From positions 1 to 34,528 of the IMG/VR virus record IMGVR_UViG_3300007276_000143: a stretch of 34,528 nucleotides of DNA. One strand, written 5' to 3'. Position numbers and translations under genes: made by a program. This DNA is from a virus. The notes under the pieces are model-generated. The model worked only from the letters and a program-made list of their open reading frames with translations, was not told where the DNA came from and ran no database searches. This document shows positions 11,901-17,818 of this stretch, piece after piece; the stretch's first letter is position 1; each line of letters opens with the position of its first letter.

Positions 11901-14486
11901 GATGCTGCTGAAAGGTTTACTAACGTAGATATAGATTTTGAAAAAGGGGTAAATGGTTTATATAAAGATCTAGATAAAATATTTAGCCCTATGTCTATGA
12001 AAGATAGAGTTAATTTAATGGAAACATTATATAGTTATAGAGAAGATGGGATAAGACCTACTAATAAAAAACTATTAAAACTTGTTGAAGAAACTAATGC
12101 TAAAATTACTACTTTTTTTAATAATGTTGGTGATAAGTGGATATACACAAAAGATTTAAGTAATAATAAAGTATCAAATGCAGACGGAGTTTGGGAATTA
12201 GATAGTGATTTTAATTCTTGGTATCAAAAAACAAATGGAAAATTAAATCAATATATGAAATGGAATAAAGATGGTTCTATGGATTTAAAACATTTTAGAA
12301 AAACTGTAATAGACCACAACATCAATAATCCTAAAATTATTTCTATAGTAGGCGTAGATGGCTTAAAAAGGTATCAAAGAGAACGTATTATTGAAAGAAT
12401 AATACAACTTAAGCGTCAGTCAAAATCGCCTCTTAAAAACGAAAAAAATTATAGATTAAAAGTTAGGTCTAGCTTTAAGGGAATAGGTCAAATAGAACCT
12501 AATAAATATATGCCTCATATTAATTTTGGTGCTACTGAAAAAGCTAATAAAGAAATGTTAGAATGGTTAAATGAAAAAGCTAATAAAGTTTACGCAACAG
12601 CTAAAGCATCTGGTAAAAGTGAAGAAGAAGCTTTAATTGCTAGAGATACTTATTTAACTAAACAACAACTTAAAGTAGAAAATATACAAGAGTTGTTTTC
12701 TGTAGATGAAATTATTGAATCATCTATAATAACGGAAAAGGATTTAGATGTATCTATGTCAGAAGCGGGTAGTTTAGCATCTGTATTACATTCTAGGGAA
12801 ACTGATATGGTTGGATATGATAAGAGTCCTCAAGTTCTTGAGGAATATCTTGATATGATTATTAGAGGTTATTATAAAAATGCATCCCAAATAGTTGGCA
12901 ATTATGAAATAGATAATATGTTATATAGAATGAGAAATTATAAGCCTAGTGATAAAGAATTAAATAATCTTATTGGTAGTAACTATAGTAACCCTATAGA
13001 AGTCTGGGCAGATTTTACTAAATTATATCTGCAAAGAATATTAGGACATCAGACATATTTTTCTGAATCTATGACTACAGGTACAGACCCTTTAAAATTA
13101 AAAGATAAACTTAATTTGTTTTATTTAGTATCTGATGAGCAAGTTGTAAAAGGATTTGAAAAGCTATTTCAGTCTAAATTTAAAGGTGCAGTCCCTTTTA
13201 TTAAAAACGCTCCTAAAGATGCTAGTTTAAGAAAAGAGTACTTTAGTCGTAAAATACATGACATAGGTAGATTAGAAGCTCAATATCAGTTAATGAGTTT
13301 ATTAGCTAATACTGGTACATGGTCTACTAATATATTTAGCGGAAGTATGATGACAGCTGGTACAGCTGGTACAAAAAACTTTCTTGCTGCTTTTATGCCA
13401 GAAAGAACTAAAAAAGTTTTATTGCAAAATAGCAATGGTAAGTATGTTGTTAAGTTGGGGAATGGTCAGCTTGTAAAAAACAGAGCAGACATATTAAAAT
13501 ATTATGAAGAAAAAGGTGTTATTGATGGTTTTATACAAAATGAATTTGAAGTAAATACTAATTTAAGAAAAAGTTTAAAGAATGCTGGCGTTAATATAAA
13601 AGATTTTTCTAACGAAATAATAAGGGCTATTAAAAATAGAAATAATCCAGATGTTCCTAATGTAAAAGATGTTGCTAAAAAATATAAAGTATACGATGTA
13701 ATGGTAGAATATGGTTCTTTTATTATGCAGAATAGTGAAAGAATTAATAGATTAAATGCTATGATAGCACATAGTCATCAAGCTATAGAGAAATTTGGTG
13801 AGGCTGGTAGAGATCTAACTATTGCAGATGATTTTGTATTTGACATGGGGCAACGAGGAATTGAAATAAGTCAATTTTTATATAATAATGCATATAGAAA
13901 TTTTCCTATGGGTACATCATTAGGTAAAGTGTTATCTAGATTTAAATTGTTTGTTTTTAATTCAATAAGAGTTAGAAAAGAATTTTATAGACAAGCTAAA
14001 TTATATAATTTTAAAAAAGGTACTGAATCATATGAACGCTTTGAGCGACTGTATACAATAGATTTATTTTTATTTGCATTAGCTAGTGCTTTTATGTTTA
14101 GCATATTTGATACATCTTTAGCACCACCACTTGATTATTTTCAATCAATGGGTGATTTGTTATATGGTGATAAAAAAGAAAGAGATGCTGCATTTTGGGG
14201 TAGCAAACTTGGAGCATTACAATTATTAAAACCTCCTATAGCTAGAATACCAGATTCAGCATGGGAATTATTAAATGGAGAAACGGAAAAGTTTGCAAAT
14301 TATACAGCTTATACTATGTTTCCTTTTGGTAGAGGTATTAGGCAAGTAAAACAACTTGTTGAAAATCCAGAAAGAGCAGCAGAAATAACTTTGCGTATTC
14401 CTTATAATCAAATACAAAGTAGAATTAAACGTTCAGAAAAACGTAATCAACAACAAGCGTTTATAGACCAAACATTAGGAGAATAG
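5979..14486 (+). CDS. Giant virion protein with two-barrel (crAss/YonO-like) RNA polymerase domain
   Basis: This 2835-residue protein starts at TTG; the first in-frame ATG (residue 23) would delete an N-terminal module shared with the protein at 4642, and AAGGAA lies upstream of the TTG. Residues about 755-880 resemble the beta-side double-psi barrel: DGG at 763-765, K790 in GHLKPV, K805, and K834 in FDSSAKLRG. Residues 1165-1215 resemble the beta-prime barrel: RVP at 1167-1169, then GF, then H, then GGADKDSDS with D1206, D1208 and D1210 in the place of NADFDGD. Such pairs define RNA polymerases of the QDE-1/YonO/crAss gp66 type, which crAss-like phages package in virions. The remaining 1600 residues are unassigned; a hydrophobic segment lies near 2695-2712. 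Polymerase activity and ejection are inferred. Alternative: a degenerate barrel with another role. Confidence 0.72.
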   Translation: MSDYYQGLKVQDLINTYRSNPDMFNDDQLDVLEELAKQQGVNFKRLESNFSLRRAFQQAQSGFIEGLTTMDLIPREPRTTGEAIFRQLGHLAGFAPSIMKAPLSLFAKYSGSRLYRAVDAGINLLDKVSLPMVASRAVKKDVGKLIDNVGGDVANYLRAGSVQRQILEEGLGLGAASAVSSVWKGQDEMADAFVGGAVAGGVFGGIGNFVSVGNLYKGTPEQVDKANKMLRAGVASAFMGLPSTLREEPAEQQIYNYLLGGFFGYNTRPAYEKEASNWYTKDNTYSRDIRDVMNPKRSSDFNKLDKKAQDYILYDAPISKDIGEAEFGNGVSGAGGEALNWLRRNYPEINHEQDAIKRLQEKNPSFGDGSDPIGDQKLLKDRYSETADLFYTRDVLDEFKKVIVVNKDIPNDEKIDTTDSAVIKPNEETKALTQIIYKDVSDKYSTPDALQDSISDVTRKSYNSETGVREIEVFAEGMKNILGDKLFNKYEARLKKKWYHDTTPVQSVLFLKEQNTGLIDVTEVKNQEVERVSLGESYYNLPINNLWFGGQGRFKMITHLQNKDGSLHKLFTQKNDMGIVSHEIDNLKRYDIDKGLESQGMYLYSGIKDKTAGIAAPLIDNFGGVVYTKDNILDLLSVNSDRKLMESFYNDMLVKDFKESGMPEKNKSDVAALFERKFVSNVLHDAILNNFISEQNPRDLSNIHLLLNKGYAKSVADYNKRMQLYADRSAEASALSFINSRPSGMMRLVIVNDIDTTGNSDTDGGIIARHAMFDDTVKAFGFHPQAGHLKPVFAGQIGNNALLTKSLLQRADKNWNKWMMDNDIDFVVFDSSAKLRGTLQSNLLEVGDPNEKSLKPMQFNNPNVSVYDLPLNAMRINTGTYEDPVKAVSGATAPLQNFNTSSDYNFLNFADLYYDSFIEPSLKGSETAIEAVEKYKIDGDIKDLSNIILSKDVGIFELPMDFVKEFVLQEPTAETRELSYLFLDKLNKLDREGSLEEEFEFDSDTDYRYFHESNQMINEAMRGTYVTRNTLFKDNYHNSLRKYLVKRFINPFVPTAAKSWLKAFTPDMMHAVDIDPAKKTRNIREGEIYLDNYAKNIKVNIEYIPKKDLEAIYQGKLNVLQKNNSKATMEDINKRVNLGEAWMQYTRNFSPDKIKDWDKVFNMLVVRVPADSQSGIRVLRFRGFTNQRGVGAFTHHTDNMYEGGADKDSDSVKIFQGINPELLDVYSKPDIAFERKHWENDPEYLDTIQNLFKDSDMNADLDAYMGYNKKQGDADYNSSRDLALALFKYSPAHRLEVAKKSVSGKDGLGLGLSGKITIQGWHDFINKNGGSFSFDFKLPPDSQYSPKDINEQSYKADIKLKDGKLYGYDRYKVFKDLSTLIVNSSADASSDPTIIPYTEFRKLLFDTLFEMTITNSKGKIVASNFGEGSTAGYGQVSRFGHNTVLGAIEDSKRILKVNQARMKILGNSDSSIGFLGEGEIGKITVDSSYIDDIGLAVGQRGIVRNDNDKLFNVIRLASDSRNNAEYRISPFKVSELYDLFDLGHTVEFINDKTIANSNVDNPNVKIVQKMHEMGINVENLSFNNIRQNYKDTLEYLPIKLVSNKLTGLKTEQMMKWIEQNLEILGNQADILSSGHLINMSRDKDYGAIMDFIGKSYGNIVSLETLTNDFLDIHQALAERGIKGNIIKELIPRLNKENKNLKQMIVDSSGQNKFIDQSVIDSEILKTSGKLEKLARKYGILPDSLINYYHNLLLSPITGIPKKNNKYFKNGFYKAIHTSQSIPFELKANYYKNINELGYRLQDIGIKDVTLNIDKEKYKMFKDVEKQPFKTMQEFIMSDALTKKAYTKEDFRQVKEFQRFLKNNDYIRDNFDAWFVNFTSILSGNVVPRDSTTMTIEDIHAINKYWKGLQSVDGDMSIKKKFYLLDPRYLSETMTGMGMINKYPSYFAPVLTKDGLVNKQVYLFTSPIGRIMRYHDAAERFTNVDIDFEKGVNGLYKDLDKIFSPMSMKDRVNLMETLYSYREDGIRPTNKKLLKLVEETNAKITTFFNNVGDKWIYTKDLSNNKVSNADGVWELDSDFNSWYQKTNGKLNQYMKWNKDGSMDLKHFRKTVIDHNINNPKIISIVGVDGLKRYQRERIIERIIQLKRQSKSPLKNEKNYRLKVRSSFKGIGQIEPNKYMPHINFGATEKANKEMLEWLNEKANKVYATAKASGKSEEEALIARDTYLTKQQLKVENIQELFSVDEIIESSIITEKDLDVSMSEAGSLASVLHSRETDMVGYDKSPQVLEEYLDMIIRGYYKNASQIVGNYEIDNMLYRMRNYKPSDKELNNLIGSNYSNPIEVWADFTKLYLQRILGHQTYFSESMTTGTDPLKLKDKLNLFYLVSDEQVVKGFEKLFQSKFKGAVPFIKNAPKDASLRKEYFSRKIHDIGRLEAQYQLMSLLANTGTWSTNIFSGSMMTAGTAGTKNFLAAFMPERTKKVLLQNSNGKYVVKLGNGQLVKNRADILKYYEEKGVIDGFIQNEFEVNTNLRKSLKNAGVNIKDFSNEIIRAIKNRNNPDVPNVKDVAKKYKVYDVMVEYGSFIMQNSERINRLNAMIAHSHQAIEKFGEAGRDLTIADDFVFDMGQRGIEISQFLYNNAYRNFPMGTSLGKVLSRFKLFVFNSIRVRKEFYRQAKLYNFKKGTESYERFERLYTIDLFLFALASAFMFSIFDTSLAPPLDYFQSMGDLLYGDKKERDAAFWGSKLGALQLLKPPIARIPDSAWELLNGETEKFANYTAYTMFPFGRGIRQVKQLVENPERAAEITLRIPYNQIQSRIKRSEKRNQQQAFIDQTLGE

Positions 14487-14487
14487 T

Positions 14488-15336
14488 ATGTCAGAAAAAT
14501 TTAAAATGACACAAGGTCAAAACTTTCAATATCCAGCGTATTTAAGACAATATGAAGTAAGTCAAAATGAAATGAATAATCTATTAAAGTCTATGCCAGA
14601 AGAATCTATTGATTCATATATGCAAGAATTAGGCTTATTAGGAAGAGCTAGTGATATAAGAGAAGCAGTTACTTCTGGTAGATTAAAAATGTATACAGGT
14701 ATGCCAGAGTCACATTACAATGCTTTATATCAAAAAAGCGTACCTTCAATATCAAATGCTGTTGATAGGTCAGGTGGGTATTATGTACCTAGAACAGCAA
14801 TGAGTGATACTGCAAGGGTTATGATTAATCCTAGAAATACTGGTGGCTATGTAACAGTTCCTCATGAATTAGGACATGAAATTTTAGGTCATGGAATTGA
14901 TGAAGGTGGTAGATATGAAGGAGATGTTGCAAAAACTCCTGCTTTAAGTAAGGGCGATGAGTTAGATAGAACTTTAAGGGGTTGGAGTTTAAATCAATCA
15001 CATCCAAGAAGACCTTTAGGTGGGTTTAAATCTAGAGCAGATTCTTTAGAGCATAATCAAGTTTATAACCAACATTATCATCCACATACTACAGATAGAG
15101 ATTTTGAAGAACAATTTGCTGAAGAATGGTTTATGAATATGAGTGACGGAACAGCATTAAAATCAAATGCTCCAGAATTGTTTGAAAAAAGACTTAAACC
15201 TGCTCCTCCAAAACCAGCTCAACAAGCAATAAAATCTGTTCGTGGCTGGTTAAAAGAAAATATACCTTGGATGAAACGAGGCGAAGGTTATATTCCTGAT
15301 AATATTTATAAAGATGGTTCATTTTTTCCTAAATAA
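14488..15336 (+). CDS. Second HELGH zinc-metallopeptidase-like virion protein
   Basis: The 282-residue product has HELGH at residues 126-130 in VPHELGHEILGHGIDEGG, with two further His that could be ligands, and a candidate third ligand Glu in DFEEQFAEEWFMN about 85 residues later, the usual glutamate-helix arrangement. This fits a zinc metallopeptidase of the HExxH class. It begins one base after the giant gene, and its AGGAG ribosome site lies inside the giant gene's end, so the two are coupled. It is the last plus-strand gene before the convergent terminator. Unlike the protein at 5289 it has no obvious membrane segment, and outside the motif the two are not clearly similar. Confidence 0.65.
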   Translation: MSEKFKMTQGQNFQYPAYLRQYEVSQNEMNNLLKSMPEESIDSYMQELGLLGRASDIREAVTSGRLKMYTGMPESHYNALYQKSVPSISNAVDRSGGYYVPRTAMSDTARVMINPRNTGGYVTVPHELGHEILGHGIDEGGRYEGDVAKTPALSKGDELDRTLRGWSLNQSHPRRPLGGFKSRADSLEHNQVYNQHYHPHTTDRDFEEQFAEEWFMNMSDGTALKSNAPELFEKRLKPAPPKPAQQAIKSVRGWLKENIPWMKRGEGYIPDNIYKDGSFFPK

Positions 15337-15366
15337 AAAAGTGCAGCAATTAAGCTGCACTCTTTA
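15335..15366. terminator. Bidirectional intrinsic terminator between converging operons
   Basis: AGTGCAGC and GCTGCACT pair perfectly around the loop AATTAA. Read on the minus strand the stem is followed by six T, a good terminator for the early operon; on the plus strand it is followed by the weaker CTTTAT, just after the stop of the last virion gene. Confidence 0.8.
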
Positions 15367-15437
15367 TGGACAATTAAATTGTACTTAAGGTAAGTAAATA
15401 AAGGCGACTATGGGATTGTTTTTAGGCACTAGGAAGC

Positions 15438-15467
15438 GTTATATCGACAGATTATTACCTTAGTCAA
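15438..15467 (-). promoter_or_regulatory. Sigma70-like promoter candidate close to the operon end
   Basis: On the minus strand TTGACT and TATAAC are separated by 18 bases. Transcription from here could only run about 70-95 bases before the terminator at 15335-15366, so a product would be a short non-coding RNA. The stretch 15367-15499 otherwise holds no gene. It contains a palindrome ACAATTAAATTGT near 15370 and the inverted pair CACTAGG (15427-15433) / CCTAGTG (15479-15485). Confidence 0.3.
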
Positions 15468-15470
15468 TAC

Positions 15471-15491
15471 AACACTCACCTAGTGTTTTTT
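15471..15491 (+). terminator. Second plus-strand terminator of the virion block
   Basis: AACACT and AGTGTT form a 6-base-pair stem around CACCT and are followed by four more T on the plus strand. It would stop late transcripts that read through the first terminator. The stem is short. Confidence 0.45.
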
Positions 15492-15499
15492 ACGGGTGT

Positions 15500-15652
15500 T
15501 TAATAGCGTTTTTTATTTACAAGATTATTTATAAAGTCTGCTAAAATATAGCAGAATAATGCTAACATATACATACTAATTGTAAATGTAAACGCAGACG
15601 TACTCAATAAAAATATGTTTAACACCCATTCCCAAACGTTTAGTATTATCAT
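15500..15652 (-). CDS. Small hydrophobic membrane protein (50 aa)
   Basis: ATG at 15652 overlaps the TGA of the gene before it (ATGA) and has AAAGGA seven bases upstream, so the start is well supported. The product is almost wholly hydrophobic from residue 3 to 38 (VWEWVLNIFLL..., then SMYMLALFCYILADF) and ends in a basic tail NKKRY. One long or two short membrane helices are expected. It is the last gene of the early operon, next to the end of the virion block. A holin-like role is possible because no lysis gene is seen elsewhere in the window, but a superinfection or membrane-modifying role is equally open. Confidence 0.75.
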   Translation of the reverse strand: MIILNVWEWVLNIFLLSTSAFTFTISMYMLALFCYILADFINNLVNKKRY

Positions 15653-16029
15653 AGTTGTTTCCTTTTTCTTTCCCACTTAATGTTGCCCTCTAATGCAAGA
15701 GTTGACATTACATATATATCGTGGTCTGATGAGTCTCCATAATCAGTATGATGAGCGCCATCTTCACCTAAACAAGTTAAGAATCTTTTAGTATCTGCTA
15801 ATATAAAGTCTTCAAACTTAGATATATCTGGATAATCATTATACCATTTCCACCAATCAGCTTGCATATAAAAGTATGCTTCTGGTTTTCTTTCAGAACC
15901 ATCAGGATTTTTTTGCCAGAATCTAGTAACCATACCTGTGCCTACAGAATCCCACTCGTTTATTATACTTAGTGCTTTTTTTCTATCTTTTAGTGGTACA
16001 CCAGCTACCACTTCTGACCTATATCCCAT
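15649..16029 (-). CDS. Conserved-type phage hypothetical protein (MGYRSEV start)
   Basis: This is a 126-residue protein with a strong AAGGAG ribosome site. The MGYRSEVVAG opening followed by a mixed alpha/beta, Trp/Asp-rich body recalls a group of phage proteins of unknown function; I cannot give a family name. The region near residues 45-70 is aromatic-rich (FYMQADWWKWYNDYP), and an HHTDYGDSSDHD segment near 92-104 could bind metal, though no known active site is recognisable. It lies in the tail of the early operon, with one base between it and the gene before it. Confidence 0.75.
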   Translation of the reverse strand: MGYRSEVVAGVPLKDRKKALSIINEWDSVGTGMVTRFWQKNPDGSERKPEAYFYMQADWWKWYNDYPDISKFEDFILADTKRFLTCLGEDGAHHTDYGDSSDHDIYVMSTLALEGNIKWERKRKQL

Positions 16030-16030
16030 T

Positions 16031-16282
16031 TTATACTCCTTCTGGTAAACTAGTTATAAATGGTTCTTTTGCTGCTTCTAGAGCTAACTCATAAAACCAT
16101 TCATCGTTTTCTTCTTGTAACGATTCACAGTCTTCTGCGGTAAGAGTTACATTTTTATGTGTTATATTTGCTATATAAGCGTCAGATAAGTCTGGATAGT
16201 CAGCTATATCAGCACCATATATATTAACATCTGTAATGTCTTTACTATCTATTTGTTTTTTAACATAATATGTTAGTTTCAT
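16031..16282 (-). CDS. Small acidic early protein, unknown
   Basis: The start is set at 16282, giving 83 residues, because AAGGGG precedes this ATG and it overlaps the previous stop (ATGA); the longer frame up to 16315 would overlap the previous gene more and lacks a ribosome site. The product is acidic, with Asp-rich stretches (SKDITDVNIYGADIADYPDLSDAY) and a Glu-rich C-terminal helix. No family is recognised. Confidence 0.7.
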   Translation of the reverse strand: MKLTYYVKKQIDSKDITDVNIYGADIADYPDLSDAYIANITHKNVTLTAEDCESLQEENDEWFYELALEAAKEPFITSLPEGV

Positions 16283-16470
16283 TTTATTCCCCTTTTTATT
16301 TGTATAAGAAAACATGCAAGATATATAGCATTATCTAATGCTTCCTCTATTGATTCTTGCAAGAAATCTCTTTTATCAGTTAAAGGTATGTCACGCCCAT
16401 ACTTTTCTGCACCTTTATCAAGGCGTTCTTGTATGAGCGTGGCAACCTCATCGTTTATACTATCACTCAT
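16279..16470 (-). CDS. Short helical protein with a MazG-like pattern
   Basis: This 63-residue protein carries RLDKGAEKYGRDIPL followed by a helix with ESIEEALDNAIYLACFL. KYG plus EExLDxxxYL is the pattern of short phage MazG-like (all-alpha NTP pyrophosphohydrolase-related) proteins, in which the acidic helix binds Mg-NTP. The protein is too short for a whole MazG domain and would have to work as an oligomer, or may have another role. It overlaps both neighbours by a few bases. Assignment is tentative. Confidence 0.7.
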   Translation of the reverse strand: MSDSINDEVATLIQERLDKGAEKYGRDIPLTDKRDFLQESIEEALDNAIYLACFLIQIKRGIK

Positions 16471-16648
16471 GTCTACTTAAAGCTACCCACATAGTATCTG
16501 GGGTAAGTCTTTTTAGGTTTCCATTGTTACAGTTAACAGCCATTATTCTTACATAACGGTTTAATTCGTCTTCAACAACTTCTAAAGCACCAGCACCTAG
16601 CTGTACTTTATAGTTTTTAAAGACTTCTTTTATTTGCTTTTTGTTCAT
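16463..16648 (-). CDS. 61-residue protein with histone-fold-like sequence pattern
   Basis: The start has a full AGGAGG ribosome site. The sequence reads as a short helix (residues 3-12), a loop with LGAGA (18-22), a long helix to about residue 46, a basic turn KRLTP (46-50) and a last helix DTMWVAL. That is the helix lengths and KR(L/T)TP-D signature of single-chain archaeal-type histone folds, some of which are known in phages as short DNA-binding proteins. I infer a DNA-compacting or DNA-binding protein. With only 61 residues the match could be chance; structure prediction would settle it. Confidence 0.7.
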   Translation of the reverse strand: MNKKQIKEVFKNYKVQLGAGALEVVEDELNRYVRIMAVNCNNGNLKRLTPDTMWVALSRHE

Positions 16649-16656
16649 TGTTCCTC

Positions 16657-16896
16657 CTAGATTAACATTTGATATGATATTTTGTCTTCGTTTAACAACA
16701 ATACAGCTATTTCATCATCTGTTTTGTTATCTTTTAATACTACGTATGATTCACCATCTTCTAATTCTATACCCTCTGTAGTATAGCTATATAAATGATG
16801 AGTCATATTATGATTGTAATGCTCTCCTTGACTTAAAGACCTAACTAATTTAGGCGTAATGCCTTTGATAGCTTTACTAAGTTCTCTATCCGTCAT
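16657..16896 (-). CDS. Small early protein, unknown (79 aa)
   Basis: ATG overlaps the previous stop (ATGA) and AGAGGA lies upstream. The N-terminal third is basic and helical (MTDRELSKAIKGITPKLVRSL), then a His-rich turn, and the C-terminal half looks beta-stranded (GESYVVLKDNKTDDEIAVLLL). No family recognised. It belongs to the block of small early genes between the nuclease gene and the operon end. Confidence 0.7.
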   Translation of the reverse strand: MTDRELSKAIKGITPKLVRSLSQGEHYNHNMTHHLYSYTTEGIELEDGESYVVLKDNKTDDEIAVLLLNEDKISYQMLI

Positions 16897-17165
16897 GATT
16901 TCCTCTTTGCATTTGGTGATGGTGGTATTGTAAGAAAGTCATTTTCTTTGCTGTAATCTTTATCCATAAAATAAGTCCAAGGCAGAAGTACCTTATTAAA
17001 GAATTTAGCAATTTTACTTCTACCTTCGTATGTTACATCATCCATACCTTTTGAATATCCATGACGATAACCTCTTCTGTACATTGTTTCCATATCATGT
17101 TGCCTAGTTAATTCCTTTGCGTTATACTTTTTAGTACTTAACTCTTCAGCTGATATTACTTTCAT
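16893..17165 (-). CDS. Basic early protein, unknown (90 aa)
   Basis: The ATG at 17165 is preferred to the GTG six bases upstream because TAGGAG lies five bases before the ATG and overlaps the GTG. The product has a charged N-terminus, a Tyr/Gly/Arg-rich middle (MYRRGYRHGYSKGMDD) and a hydrophobic Trp-containing segment near residues 58-68, ending in a basic tail NAKRKS. It could touch nucleic acid or membrane. No family recognised. Confidence 0.7.
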   Translation of the reverse strand: MKVISAEELSTKKYNAKELTRQHDMETMYRRGYRHGYSKGMDDVTYEGRSKIAKFFNKVLLPWTYFMDKDYSKENDFLTIPPSPNAKRKS

Positions 17166-17173
17166 AATCACTC

Positions 17174-17320
17174 CTATTTTTTGTTATGTATTATTTTATC
17201 TAAATGTTCTTGAGCAATGCGTTTAAGTGTGCCGCTATCTGCGTTAGTTGTTAATATTTTATCGTATCCATCTATTGCTTTAGATAACATTTCTTCTAAT
17301 TGTTTATATTGTTTAGACAT
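17174..17320 (-). CDS. 48-residue helical early protein
   Basis: Frame from ATG 17320 to TAG at 17174 gives a soluble helical peptide beginning MSKQYKQLEEMLSKAIDGYD. It fills the gap between two well-supported genes exactly, overlapping the zinc-protein gene's end by 25 bases and stopping nine bases before the next start. The ribosome site is weak. Composition and codon choice match the neighbours. Function unknown. Confidence 0.6.
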   Translation of the reverse strand: MSKQYKQLEEMLSKAIDGYDKILTTNADSGTLKRIAQEHLDKIIHNKK

Positions 17321-17550
17321 GTTGGACATGTTTGTTTTTCCTTTCCATATGCAGGAAAATTATCGTACCATAAAAATTGTGTTTTAGAATTATTAGGTCT
17401 GCATACTGGTTCCCAGCAACGTTTACATTTATTACAATGTTTAATGTTTTTATCAGCTTTTTTATCTAATGCACAAGTTTTCCTACCATTTCCTTTAACT
17501 ACTTTTTCTCTAGTAGTCCTTTCCAAATATTTCTCTATTATATGAATCAT
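17296..17550 (-). CDS. Cys-rich zinc-binding-type early protein (84 aa)
   Basis: After a basic N-terminus (TTREKVVKGNGRK) the product has C26, then HCNKCKRCW with three Cys, VCRPNN, and a final CPTC near residues 76-79. At least two Cys pairs are spaced as in zinc ribbons or knuckles, so zinc binding and nucleic-acid or protein contact are likely. AAAGGA precedes the start at the usual distance. The start lies within the end of the gene upstream (41-base overlap). No named family. Confidence 0.7.
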   Translation of the reverse strand: MIHIIEKYLERTTREKVVKGNGRKTCALDKKADKNIKHCNKCKRCWEPVCRPNNSKTQFLWYDNFPAYGKEKQTCPTCLNNINN

Positions 17551-17689
17551 TTATATATTCCTTTACACGATTATATTTTATTTTAAGTAATGGTACAGCG
17601 TCTTTAACGTGAGGACATGATGTAAAACTTTCCACATGGTTTAAGATACTAGTTATATCTTCGATTTCTGTTTGGATTAGTTTGTTCAT
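17510..17689 (-). CDS. 59-residue early protein, unknown
   Basis: ATG at 17689 has TAGGAG six bases upstream, an excellent site, and the frame runs to TAG at 17510. The product opens MNKLIQTEIEDITSILNHVE (helical), contains TSCPHVKD in the middle and a basic, Tyr-rich second half. It overlaps the Cys-rich gene's start. It is the first gene after the terminator at 17708-17738. Function unknown. Confidence 0.7.
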   Translation of the reverse strand: MNKLIQTEIEDITSILNHVESFTSCPHVKDAVPLLKIKYNRVKEYINDSYNREIFGKDY

Positions 17690-17707
17690 AATTATCTCCT
17701 AGTTGTT

Positions 17708-17738
17708 AAAAAGTGGTACTAACGCCAATCAGTACCAC
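17708..17738 (-). terminator. Intrinsic terminator inside the early operon
   Basis: GTGGTACT and AGTACCAC form a perfect 8-base-pair stem (17713-17720 with 17731-17738) around a 10-base loop, followed on the minus strand by five T. It lies after the resolvase-like gene and before the 17689 start, so it should reduce or regulate expression of the distal half of the operon. Confidence 0.75.
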
Positions 17739-17818
17739 CTTTAAGTTTGCTCTGCCACATACCAGTATCAGAGCTATTATATGTCAGCCTTTTCCAAATT
17801 ACTTTAAAAAAGACTCTT
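17739..17818 (-). ncRNA. Candidate small RNA or structured 3' region before the terminator
   Basis: On the minus strand TATAAT (about 17775-17780) is followed by the hairpin GCTCTG...CAGAGC (about 17749-17775) and then the terminator hairpin at 17708-17738, giving a compact transcript of about 70 bases with no real reading frame. There is no good -35 box, so it may simply be the structured 3' end of the upstream message. Confidence 0.25.

Noticed and set aside
5979-14486. Giant gene as a tape-measure protein
   Set aside because: Tape measures belong to long-tailed phages and are helical repeats; this protein has barrel-type catalytic motifs and lies among podovirus-type internal proteins.
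5979-14486. T7-like or N4-like single-subunit RNA polymerase in the giant protein
   Set aside because: I could not find the palm, fingers and TxxGR-type motifs of that family; the DxDxD plus SSAK pair fits the two-barrel family.
17700-17780. tRNA gene
   Set aside because: The length fits, but there is no T-loop GGTTCRA-type sequence and no cloverleaf; the hairpins form a terminator and a simple stem.
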